The notes below the pieces were generated by a model, which worked only from the letters and a program-made list of their open reading frames with translations, was not told the origin of the DNA and searched no databases. This document shows, in pieces, positions 18,200 to 26,926 of a stretch of 31,108 nt of DNA (position 1 is its first letter; every line of letters begins with the position of its first letter). Position numbers and translations under genes: made by a program. The stretch comes from Selaginella moellendorffii. Lineage: Eukaryota > Streptophyta > Lycopodiopsida > Selaginellales > Selaginellaceae. The stretch lies in contig NW_003314377.1 of assembly GCF_000143415.4 (NCBI RefSeq), positions 441,375-472,482 on the forward strand. Direction: 5' to 3'.

Positions 18200-18216
18200 G
18201 AGCTGTCTGTTTGGAC
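18172..18216 (+). promoter_or_regulatory. gypsy-2 gag-pol -1 ribosomal frameshift signal
   Basis: The slippery heptamer G GGA AAC (18172-18178) is in register with the gag codons TCG-GGA-AAC. Slipping one base back continues straight into the pol frame (GKRPCPNRVGAV). A 6-nt spacer follows, then a perfect 11-bp stem: 18185-18195 pairs with 18206-18216 around a 10-nt loop. The gag stop TAG (18197-18199) lies in the loop. GGA of the loop could also pair with TCC at 18217-18219, a weak pseudoknot. All elements match the textbook arrangement for -1 frameshifting. Confidence 0.85.
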
Positions 18217-18972
18217 TCCCCGAATAAAAATCACTTTTCTTCTTTATCAAGCTCCTCACCACCTTTCATCAAAGCCACCACCAATTCCCACAACTTCCGC
18301 GTCCCATGTCTCCTTTCTTTCACCGGACAATCAGGACTCAAGGCTCTGGCGTTACTGGACTCGGGTGCAACTTCCTGCTTCATGGACACGGACTTTGCTG
18401 CCCGACATCACGTTCCTCTTTCTCCTACCATACGGGATTTGAGGGTTGAAGGCATCGGCGGGCATTTTGTGTCTCCATCTTCTGGACTTAGGGAAACGTT
18501 GCCCGTTCGAGTACACATCGGGTCCACCGTCACCGATATCGCCTTCAACATCATCAACAGCAAGTCCTCCTCTGTGGTGCTCGGTCTTCCGTGGTTCCAA
18601 CTACATCAGCCTCAGATCTATTGGAAGGAATTACAGCTCATCTCTCCCACGGCTTCCCCTACTGTTCATCGAATCCGAATCAGGAAAAGTTCCCTAAACT
18701 CAAATTGGGGTTCTGTTCCTGACTCTATAAAGTTTTCACCCTCTTCTTTTTCCTCTCTTCCATCTTACACTGGACCGTATTCTTGTCTCATCATTCCATT
18801 TAGTCGTACACCTCCTCCTATCTCCACAATCACTATGAAAGAACTCCTTCATGAAGAACCTCTTTTTCTTTTTGCTTTGCATGTTTCTCCTGTCAGTCTT
18901 CCTGAGAAGTATCATGATTTTGGGGATGTGTTTGACAAGAAAAAAGCTAGTCCCCTCAGGACTCCTCCTTGA
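18178..18972 (+). CDS. gypsy-2 pol remnant: aspartic protease, truncated before reverse transcriptase
   Basis: The frame is open from 18106 and becomes pol from the slip site at 18178 to TGA 18970-18972. It contains the retropepsin active site LLDSGATSCF near 18352, the conserved VVLGLPWFQLH near 18574, and the linker that normally leads into reverse transcriptase (LPEKYHDFGDVFDKKKA near 18900). Immediately after KKASPLRTPP the frame ends where the thumb-less junction with the pre-integrase region begins. No reverse transcriptase motif (DLxxGY, YxDD, LGxxI) exists in any frame between here and the integrase. The protease catalytic Asp-Ser-Gly-Ala is intact. Confidence 0.85.
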   Translation, partial: RPCPNRVGAVCLDSPNKNHFSSLSSSSPPFIKATTNSHNFRVPCLLSFTGQSGLKALALLDSGATSCFMDTDFAARHHVPLSPTIRDLRVEGIGGHFVSPSSGLRETLPVRVHIGSTVTDIAFNIINSKSSSVVLGLPWFQLHQPQIYWKELQLISPTASPTVHRIRIRKSSLNSNWGSVPDSIKFSPSSFSSLPSYTGPYSCLIIPFSRTPPPISTITMKELLHEEPLFLFALHVSPVSLPEKYHDFGDVFDKKKASPLRTPP

Positions 18973-20519
18973 TGGATGCAATCAGAAACGATCTTCAATC
19001 CGATGATCTCGCTAGCGACATCTTCCCCCATCTTCAGGCTGGACACCCAATGACTCCCGACTGCCGGCGATTTGACGAGTTCGAGTTCTTAGATGGCTTA
19101 TTGTACCGTGGGGAGCAGCTTTACGTTCCTGAAGGTGATGCTCGAAGGTTGGTCCTGATGGCGTGCCACGATAGCCCGACTGCTGGTCACTTCGGCATTG
19201 CAAAAACCTATGAGCTAGTTGCACGGGACTTTTGGTGGCCTCACATGGACGACTACATCAAAGCTTTTGTTACCTCCTGTGATACTTGTGCCCGGAATAA
19301 GGTACCTCGCCACCTTCCTTCAGGTTTGCTTCGTTCCCTTCCGGTCCCTTCAGGTCCTTGGGAATCCATCTCCATGGATTTCTTGAGTGATCTTCCGAGT
19401 TCTGGAGGCTTCAACAGCATTTTAGTCGTGGTGGATCGCTTCACAAAGATGGCGCACTTCTTGCCATGTACCAAGGAATTTTCGGGCGAGGACATGGCAA
19501 AACTGGTATTTAGGGAAATTTTCCGACTTCATGGGATTCCTACAGATGTGGTTTCGGATCAGGGGCCTCAGTTCATCTCTCATTTCTGGCAACGGTTTTT
19601 GCAGCTGCTTGGAGTGAAGGCCAACCTCTCTTTGGCATATCATCCTCAAATTGATGGGCAGTTCGAGCGAACGATTCAAACGTTGGAACAATTTTTGAGG
19701 TGCTTCATCAACTATCATCAGGATAACTGGTTCGATATCCTTCCCCTTGCTGAGTTCTCCTATAACAACTCTGTTCACTCCTCTCTTCGAGTTTCCCCCT
19801 TCTTTGCGAACTCTGGCCGAAATCCCCGATTCAATCTCTCACTTCCTTCTCCATTTGAATCCTCTCGTTCAAATCCCTGCTCTGAGGCATTTATCTCCAA
19901 CCTCCAGGAAATCCACAACTCCATCTCCTTCCACCTCCATTGTGCTCAGGAATCTCATAAAACATTTGCCAACGTCCATCGTCAGGATTGTCCCCCTTAC
20001 AATATCGGGGATAAAGTCTGGCTCCTTAGGCGAAATATCTCCACCACCAGGCCCTGTCCAAAACTCGATTTCAAACGCCTTGGTCCTTTCCCTATCACTG
20101 CCATCATTAATCCTGTGACTTATCGCCTTGCACTTCCCTCCTCATATCAAATTCACCCCGTTTTTCACTCCTCTCTCCTTGAGCCTTATATTCCCAGTCC
20201 TATTCCAAATCGGGTCATTCCTCCGCCTCCACCAGTGCAGCTCGAGGATGGGTCTGAGTACAAGGTTCAGGACATCCTTGATTCCAAGATTTCACGGTCT
20301 AAACTCTACTATCTGGTGGACTGGAAGGGTTACGGACCTGAGGAACGCACTTGGGAACCTGCGAACAACCTGATTCATTCTCCTGACCTTGTTCAGGACT
20401 TCCACCGCTGCTATCCTTCTCGTCCCAGTCCTCATTCTTTTTCTCCATCTCCCATCCCTCGCCGCTCATCTCATCCTCCTCTTCATTCTCGTTCACATTC
20501 TCGTTCCACTCGTTCTTGA
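18972..20519 (+). CDS. gypsy-2 integrase with C-terminal chromodomain (open frame)
   Basis: A 515-residue uninterrupted frame. The HHCC zinc-binding domain has H66, H73, C103 and C106. The catalytic core carries the triad D136, D196, E232, with 35 residues between the last two as the family requires. The GPY/F module lies around residues 360-400 (FKRLGPFPITAI). The chromodomain lies at about 427-480 (EYKVQDILDSK, YYLVDWKGYGPEERTWEP) and would tether integration to methylated histone H3. A Ser/Pro/His-rich tail follows. ATG 18972 overlaps the protease-frame stop as TGATG, and the integrase frame differs from the pol frame, so this start arose at the RT/RNase H deletion. Original integrase would have been cut from a polyprotein. 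Whether it is translated now is unknown. Confidence 0.9.
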   Translation: MDAIRNDLQSDDLASDIFPHLQAGHPMTPDCRRFDEFEFLDGLLYRGEQLYVPEGDARRLVLMACHDSPTAGHFGIAKTYELVARDFWWPHMDDYIKAFVTSCDTCARNKVPRHLPSGLLRSLPVPSGPWESISMDFLSDLPSSGGFNSILVVVDRFTKMAHFLPCTKEFSGEDMAKLVFREIFRLHGIPTDVVSDQGPQFISHFWQRFLQLLGVKANLSLAYHPQIDGQFERTIQTLEQFLRCFINYHQDNWFDILPLAEFSYNNSVHSSLRVSPFFANSGRNPRFNLSLPSPFESSRSNPCSEAFISNLQEIHNSISFHLHCAQESHKTFANVHRQDCPPYNIGDKVWLLRRNISTTRPCPKLDFKRLGPFPITAIINPVTYRLALPSSYQIHPVFHSSLLEPYIPSPIPNRVIPPPPPVQLEDGSEYKVQDILDSKISRSKLYYLVDWKGYGPEERTWEPANNLIHSPDLVQDFHRCYPSRPSPHSFSPSPIPRRSSHPPLHSRSHSRSTRS

Positions 20520-20530
20520 GGAGGGGGTGT
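20516..20530 (+). other. gypsy-2 polypurine tract
   Basis: gaggagggggtgt lies directly before the 3' LTR. Confidence 0.75.
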
Positions 20531-20917
20531 TGTCAGGAATCCCCCAATTCTTGCCACATTCCTGACTCTTGCCGGATTCCTGACCTGCAGACCACATTCC
20601 TGACTCTCGAGACACTTCCCAATTCTTGACTCTCAAGACACTTCCCTATTCCTGACTCTCGAGACACTTCCCGATTCCTGAGTCTCAGGCCACATTCCTG
20701 ATGATGATGTGGCGCCTCCTCGACCTCAGCTATATTTAGGCCGTCCTCGATCCAAGAGTGGTGGAGTTTCATCAACGTATAGTATATATAGGTTAGCCTT
20801 GTTCCATTTCTCCACAATCTGAATCAACACCAGTCTAAGGCCTCTTCTTTGTTTCCACTAGCTTTTCTCTTTGTCTTTGTGCATTTTCCAGTCTTGATCT
20901 TGTCAGGGGTCTTGACA
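20531..20917 (+). repeat. gypsy-2 3' LTR
   Basis: A 387-bp LTR with three 26-bp units (20596-20673) instead of six. It has the same TATA box and self-complementary segment as the 5' LTR, and ends TTGACA before the GTAGA target duplicate. Confidence 0.95.
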
Positions 20918-20922
20918 GTAGA

Positions 20923-22034
20923 TACTATTCCTTCATTCAAAAGATTTTTGACGGTTCTTGAGAAGATGGGAAGCAAGGAAAATACAAGATCTATGAGTAA
21001 CAATTGTAGTGCAAAGGAATGTGAGAATGTTAATTTTGTTTCATTACCACAATTTCCATATTACACTCCTATTCGTTATTACGTTTTTATTACCCATTTG
21101 AAAATGTGGAGACCACTATCGTGATTGATAAAAATGCTTTTGTTACTTCTGAAACAACAGTTCAGAGTAAAAGATATGAAGAAATGAATAGCACGGTGGA
21201 AAACACCAAGAAATCTACTCCATAACACTTTCCATGATATTTGTAATTTAAATATTAATTCATATTAAAAACTGTGTTGCCAGCTTATATCACAATCCTC
21301 TCATATGATAAGACCAAGATATATTTTTGTAGTGAATCCTCATTAAAAGTTTTCGAGAGTTGTTTGTGAATAATAATAAAATAAATTAAAATCTTTCGAA
21401 AGACTCAAAAGTAATATCACATCAAAGAATCAACTTTATCTACATTTCCAAGACTGAAAAGCAATCTCACATAAGGGAATAGTAGCGTGCCAATGTGCTC
21501 TGCCACTATAATGTATTCTATATTTCCCTGCAGTCTATTTCTCTAAACATTTGGCATGCGTAGAAAAGAATATATGTGTAGTAAAGTAGGATTTCATTAT
21601 AATGATAAAGCATGTGTATACACGATAATCTAAAATTCTAGAAGCTCTTATGTTTATAAGCAAGCTATGATTATGAAGCCCCATTTCCAAAACTGACATT
21701 TAAAGAATCTGAGTATCGTCAGTGTTATAATAAATAAACCTTATTCCCGAGACTCAAACTTAATATATAAACTATCTAGAAAAGTTATAGTCATTATAGT
21801 TTTTTTGTTCTCCTTGAGCTCCTTGGAAGTTTGTATTGAAATGGCTCGAAGGAAAGTCACTGCTACTTGTACTTAGCCCCCCAACATTTATATTAATCTC
21901 CACCTCCATCCCCAAGTTCTACCAACATTCTACCTTCACCTCCATATAATAATCCTTTTTCTACTGAGGGCTTTAGTGAAGTTGAACTAGAGCTCCTTAT
22001 ATATGAAATTCTGAATCTTATTATTAGATAGGGA
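20923..22034. other. AT-rich spacer, nothing recognised
   Basis: Short frames only (for example 20849-21124, which begins inside the LTR). No domain or repeat partner identified. Confidence 0.5.
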
Positions 22035-22292
22035 TTGCCTCCAATGCTTCAAAAGCAATGCCACATGTTTTTGCAAGATCTTGTTCCTGACATAGCAGGA
22101 CTACTTGAAAGCACAAAGCACTATTACATTCGGTGTTTAATATGCTACTTTTTCTTGGACAAGACAAGTGGCTTTATGGGTTTACAAACTTTTCTTGAGC
22201 ACTGTAGGAATTGCCCAATGGCGGGTTTGGAAAATGTGCATGTGTGGATGTACAATAGATTCAAGAATGAGTTACAGACATATACCTTCTCA
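22035..22292 (+). other. Short unidentified reading frame beside the foldback
   Basis: A frame of about 85 codons (LQKQCHMFLQDLVPDIAG, FLEHCRNCPMAGLENVHVW) continues into the foldback, where it ends. It may be an exon remnant; no family recognised. Confidence 0.2.
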
Positions 22293-22842
22293 CCTTCACT
22301 TATAGTTTGCATGATATAGATAGTTCTTCTCATCATGTTCTCAAATAGTTCTGGTAGTCCTTTCTTTTTGTTCATCAAGCAGATATTAAAGAAATCTAGA
22401 GTTTCTATCTGTCACTTATACGGAAGCTTCAATTTTGCGATATTATAAATTATATCATCGGAGAAGAGTCGGGAAGAGCTCTCAATTGAGTTCGTACAAA
22501 TTGAGCATAAAATTCAGCATGCAAATTCTTCAAAGTTGAAGAAACTAAAATACATTGCAGACAATTGTAGGCCGAAGGAGTGGCTAGAGACTATAGCTGA
22601 AATTTCTTAAGTTTTTTATCACACTTCATTTTTCTCAATTATGCATATTTACTTTTGTAGTGAACAAAACTCTAGATGATATATCTTATAATATCGCAAA
22701 ATTGAAGCTTCCGTATAAGCGACAGATAGAAACTCTGGATTTCCTTAATGTCTGCTTAATGAACAAAGAGAAAGGACTACCAGAACTATTTGAGAACATG
22801 ATGAGAAGGGCTATCTACATCATGCAAACTATAAGTGAAGGA
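22293..22842. repeat. 168-bp foldback inverted repeat with 214-bp spacer
   Basis: 22293-22460 is the reverse complement of 22675-22842 with roughly 92% identity by eye. Both arms carry a coding-like peptide (right arm plus strand, left arm minus strand): KLPYKRQIETLDFLNVC, then KGLPELFENMMRR and IYIMQTISEG. Conservation of this frame in both arms suggests a captured exon. I do not recognise the protein. A transcript across it would form a long hairpin. Confidence 0.85.
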
Positions 22843-23172
22843 GATTCGAGTTTTTGGATCTTTAGTCAAAGTGCCCAAATATGCTCCAGCTAAAGTGAAT
22901 GTGAAGCAAGAGTTAGTCATTATTCTCTCGTCCTCTTTTAGTTCAAGTGGAGAAGTTATATTAGTGTCAGCGCCAAATTCACTTGACGTGCACTTATTTT
23001 TGTATAGGCTTGTGAGCAAATTTCTATCCTTCTACAACGATATTTTCCTCGAGCTACCACCTTTTGTCAATAGCACAAATTCCAAATGGAAGGGGATAGA
23101 AACCAAATAGTATATCCACAATTGGTGCAATATCAAGACCACACACTTTCAACATTTTGAAGGTACAATGTT
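22843..23172 (+). other. Unidentified coding-like segment after the foldback
   Basis: One frame reads KVPKYAPAKVNVKQELVIIL, then SAPNSLDVHLFLYRLVSKF and ends at TAG 23108. It is in a different frame from the foldback exon. No domain recognised. Confidence 0.2.
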
Positions 23173-23369
23173 TACTTGCCAAATAAGAGGAATCTTTGCA
23201 TAGGATAAATAAACCTCCTTAAATGGAATGATCTTAAAAGCAACAGTTAAATTAGGTTATAAAATCTCAACTTCACAAATACTAAGACTAACAACATATA
23301 CTTGACTAAGACGTACACCATCTATAAGTATATATTTTTTTGGCTTACCCTTTAATAAGACAATGTATT

Positions 23370-23610
23370 CAACAATTTTGAATGCTAAGAAATTGAGTAA
23401 ATTTTGTTCAATTGATAGACTTGCCTAGACTAGTACCCATTGTGGAATCACCAATGTAAAATTCTATGAGGCTAAAGGTGTTAATTCTATTCTCATTGAG
23501 CTTAATAAATGGCACTATACACATGTCCCAGAAATACAAGAACTATGAGAAGCCTTGCTGATACTAGTGTTCAATTTTCTGGAGATCAACACTGTATTAC
23601 TTTTTATCTT
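23370..23610 (+). pseudogene. Ty1/copia Pol remnant, right arm
   Basis: Mirror of 6800-7078. It reads KFYEAKGVNSILIELNKWHY and HVPEIQEL before a TGA, with a further TAG upstream. It is more broken than the left-arm copy. Confidence 0.4.
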
Positions 23611-24019
23611 GATGTGGTCAAAGTGATGCCCATGCTATTTTAGTGCCTCTCCTTGTCAAAGTTCTAGCATAAAAAATATGGAAGTAGAAATGTCGCATAC
23701 ACTTTGGGATTGCTTGCTGATCCTCTATCCCACCTCTTATTGGTTATGGACAAGATCAGGTTTTTTTCACATTAAAGCCTTCCTTTCTTAATAATGTTAT
23801 GAAAGATCAGTAGTCCAGTGGTGCCTTGGTTCGAGCTATGCAAAAGAATATTTGTGATAGTTACTCATTTTATGCCCTAGATAACAATTGAAAGTTCGTG
23901 GCATTTGGTGCGGTGACAACTGGGACGCTTCCAGATAGAACAGAAAGTGGTAGTTCTGCACCATCAAGCTCCTGCTGCTCTCACTAGCAATAATCAAGAG
24001 GCACGAGAGATTTAGTTCT

Positions 24020-24360
24020 CCTGTGGCAGATCAATGCGGGGGTGATCCTAGGGAACTGTAATCACCCCTTTGGCGCTTGTCAAAAGCCTCAACCACGCTC
24101 TGACAGTGAGGGTGGCGTCCTCCTTCGCATAAACCTTTCATGTAGCCACCATGGAAGTCTGGCTAGTAAATATCCTTGATGCGTCTCAAGAATCGGGGTG
24201 ATTTTTGGGTGCTAAAATCGGGAGGAGTATCAAGCTCGCGCAGGACGGCAGTCTCTCCGAGAAAAAGCGGGCTTGTTTGATTCCCCCAAACCCACCAGGC
24301 ACATGGAGAACTTCGTCCACTTGAGCTGCCTGAGGATGGAATTGCCTGTTCGTGACAGGA
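24020..24360 (-). pseudogene. Unidentified coding-like remnant, right arm
   Basis: Mirror of 6022-6358, with the same internal TAG after IKDIY. Near-identical sequence; family not recognised. Confidence 0.25.
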
Positions 24361-24364
24361 ATGG

Positions 24365-24841
24365 ATGGTGAATGTGTCCAAGCACAGCCCTGAACCTGGA
24401 AAGATCACACCGAAAGCTTACAAAGTCTACTTCTCTGGAAGTTCATACCTCTCAACCTTGGTCCCTGAAAACGTATCCCGCCGCCAGGGCGCCAAACACA
24501 AGGTCAGCGTCGAGAAAGCTACACTGCGAGGAGGAGGAGGAGCGCCTGCGATCGATCATGTCTTGTCAATGGAATCAGACGAGACAAGAGAATCAGCTGC
24601 CAGGGCTGGAGCCGCCGCTGCGCCGATAGGCCAGGAAATGGATTATCACAGCCGCCGCAGTCTCCAGCTTGCCCACGTCAATCTGCGCAAGGCTGAGGTG
24701 CTCCAGCGTCGCGATGCCAGAGCATCCGCATTGATGATCGACGATGATTCAGTATTTGGTATTTACAAATATCGGGAAGAGAATCGAACCCGAAACGTTT
24801 GTCTTGGGAGACCAAATGACTGGTCTAAGCTGTTTTTGTGA
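24365..24841 (+). CDS. Unidentified GC-rich reading frame, right arm
   Basis: A 158-codon frame. Its middle 115 or so residues are identical to those of 5564-6025, while the N-terminal 30 differ because of a frame difference near 24450. No domain recognised. See the left-arm entry for doubts about coding. Confidence 0.2.
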   Translation: MVNVSKHSPEPGKITPKAYKVYFSGSSYLSTLVPENVSRRQGAKHKVSVEKATLRGGGGAPAIDHVLSMESDETRESAARAGAAAAPIGQEMDYHSRRSLQLAHVNLRKAEVLQRRDARASALMIDDDSVFGIYKYREENRTRNVCLGRPNDWSKLFL

Positions 24842-25059
24842 GCCGGCGAACCAGAATAATGGCTCCTTATTTAGCAAATTTTTTGCATAAAAGTCCTTGT
24901 TGAGTGGACCCTTCGGCATCGAACCCGGGTCTTCTACAACGGTTTACCTCTACACTTACCTGATAGCCATCATCTCGGCAACCGGGTTCCCGTATTAAAA
25001 AAATCATACCATGTACTTGAACCATATGACAGGGGTCTTTGCGAAATCCATGGCGTTTT

Positions 25060-26330
25060 TGTTAGATCGCCCACCAGACGAGATTATCCCCCGCATTCGT
25101 GCTGCTCGGCGTTTCGTCCTTGGCAAAGCCCCCTCTTGGGTTGTGAATCGATCATCGTGGTAATAGATCGTCAAGAGTTATGGCCTGGGTTGCAATAGAA
25201 ACTCGCTGAGCAATCTCCACAGCCGCAGGAGCTTTGCGATCTTCTGCTGGTGTGAATCTCATCAGTCCCAAAACTCCACGTTTTGGCAATCCAACGAAAC
25301 CTGTAGCGTGTGGCCATTCAAACGAACATACCTCGGTATCATCCTCGGCTGCCTCGATGCCTGGAGAGTAACAGTCCCGGGAAGAACCATCATTTGCCCG
25401 AAACGAAATCACGATGGATCCCCTTGCATTCCCGCTGCCAGCCAAGTACCAGCTTGTGTAGAACTGAGCCCGAGCCGGAGACCAATCCACCGGGGCTGTC
25501 CAAGTGATGCCGAGATCAAGCTCGCTGTGTGTGCCAGCAAAAGAGAGCCTGAGGAGGACGCGAGCACCCGACTTGGAGCAGGGCTGAGACTGAAAACACG
25601 ACTGTCCATGAAGTTGATGCCTGTTTCTTCGCTGAGATCTCCAGCCAAGTGCTTCGCCAAGCTCTCCTCCAGCTCCAGATAGACACTACTTGTAGTTGCA
25701 AGCGGGCACTTGCCTACCAGCTTTGAGCCAAACATGCTGGAGAGTGTCCAGTCTTGCAGCTTTCGGAAAACAACCTGCTCCAATGTCGTGCCTTCTTCGT
25801 CCCGATCGAAGTCACCGGAAGTGATAAGCAGCCTCTGGGAATGGTACATACCACTGTAAATCGTCTGCCTGTCCAGGAGCGTCGTGAGCCCAGCCTTGTC
25901 TCTACATGGGAGAAGCGTGAGCCATGGCGTGAGCCGTGGCGTTCTACAGAGTGCTTCTCTCGGGAGTGCTCGCTCTTGCTCCATTTCTTTCCTTTCACCA
26001 CCCTCTTCATGCCAGGAGCGTCGAAAGCTCCTCCTCCTCCTGTCCGGTTTGCCTCGGGCCTCGACGAGAACCACGGCCCCAAGAACGTAGTTGGCAATTC
26101 GAGGAAGTTGATCGATGCGCAAAAGAGGCCCGAGAGAGCAGCTCGCCGCCAAGCCAGTGGGAGTGGAGCTCACGGCATTTCCAGAGGTGGACGTCGACGT
26201 CCAGCCAACGACGTGGGCTGCGCGATCGGATCGCCCACGCCCCAGCGCTCGTTGTTCCATCGCCCTTGCCATTTCTTTGATTCGAAACTTCCGGACCTGT
26301 TCCAAGCGATTCTTTCATCATCGTTTCGGG
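25060..26330 (-). pseudogene. PIGT: PIG-T pseudogene, right arm (most complete copy)
   Basis: Read on the minus strand from about 26290: KFRIKEM, GRWNNERWG, (inverted 84-bp block), ALSGLFCASINFLE near 26115, LPREALC near 25960, LTPWLTLLPCRDKAGL near 25930, YHSQRLLIT near 25835, WTLSSMFG near 25750, GKCPLATTSSVYLELEESL near 25710, ITWTAPVDW near 25500, YLAGSGNARGSI near 25445 and VEIAQRVSI near 25215. These follow the order of PIG-T/Gpi16. Breaks: the microinversion at 26138-26221, a frameshift between FLE.. and LPREALC, another near 25540, and scrambling near 25320 where the third copy has IIPWFVHLYG. No signal peptide or C-terminal anchor is present. No introns are evident within this span, apart from a candidate 51-bp one upstream (26348-26398). 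Confidence 0.85.
26138..26221 (+). other. 84-bp microinversion inside right-arm PIG-T
   Basis: The block is bounded by gcagc (26138-26142) and gctgc (26217-26221), a 5-bp inverted pair. Its plus strand encodes LAAKPVGVELTAFPEVDVDV and TTWAA, a PIG-T segment, whereas the gene around it is on the minus strand. Turning the block round joins GDPIAQ on one side to LSGLFCASINFLE on the other in one frame. The left arm at 4659-4676 still has the native orientation. Confidence 0.9.
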
Positions 26331-26926
26331 ATTTGAGGACTTACGAGCTGGAAGATCGACAAAAGAAAGGGCAAAAGGAGGATAGGGTTCGATTTTACCT
26401 CTCAAAAGCCTCGACCACTGAGAAACGTACTTGGAGTAAGAGTTCGCACCCTTGGAGGCATGAAGGGCAATGAGATCACTCTTCTGAAGGCCATGGGTGT
26501 TTGCACTGTGCTGGGAGATTCTCTCCAAGGGCAAGTAAATCTGTGCTTGAATTCTTTCTAGTAGTTGAGTTTATATGTATGGAAAGTGTGGGCTCATTGA
26601 GATGCATTTGATTGAGCAGGATGAAACACGATGATCAGTGTGTACGTATTGCATGAGTGTGGTAAGCAAGCAATCCACCTCTATGCATACTTATGTCTAG
26701 AAGGGACAAAATGAGTTGATGTTTTGCCAGGTAGCAATTTTGTCTTTACCCAGGTTGTTCTTATTAGCATGTATATTGAGTGCAATAGTCTTGAAGTTCA
26801 AGTATCTTTTAGTGGAGTTTTGAGCCTTGGACAATTGTCATTTAGCACATATAGTTGGCATGGAAAGTTGCAATATACATTTGTGATAGAGCAAAATGCA
26901 CTAGGAAGGCTTGAGATAAAAAAAAT

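Larger units (their letters stand above)
16659..20922 (+). mobile_element. gypsy-2: chromodomain Ty3/gypsy element, RT/RNase H deleted, with TSD
   Basis: The element spans 16664-20917 and is flanked by GTAGA (16659-16663 and 20918-20922), a perfect 5-bp target duplication. The order is LTR, self-complementary primer site, gag, -1 overlap, protease, integrase, chromodomain, polypurine tract, LTR. Reverse transcriptase and RNase H are absent. Outside a tandem array the LTRs differ at about eight positions in roughly 310 by eye, so it is much younger than gypsy-1. The chromodomain C-terminal to integrase makes it a chromovirus. The priming layout points to the Tf1/sushi or Tcn1-like side rather than the usual tRNA-Met-primed plant chromoviruses (inference). 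Confidence 0.93.
23173..26926 (-). repeat. Giant inverted repeat, right arm
   Basis: Reverse complement of 4052-7251 (see there). It is the longer arm, with about 500 bp of PIG-T sequence that the left arm lost. An extra stretch near 26700-26780 is also absent from the left arm. Confidence 0.9.

Noticed and set aside
19747-20373. Secondary frames inside the integrase-chromodomain region
   Set aside because: Out-of-frame shadows of a well-supported integrase gene.
25754-26473. 239-codon plus-strand frame in the right arm
   Set aside because: Antisense to the recognised PIG-T pseudogene; the only meaningful plus-strand piece is the 84-bp inverted block.
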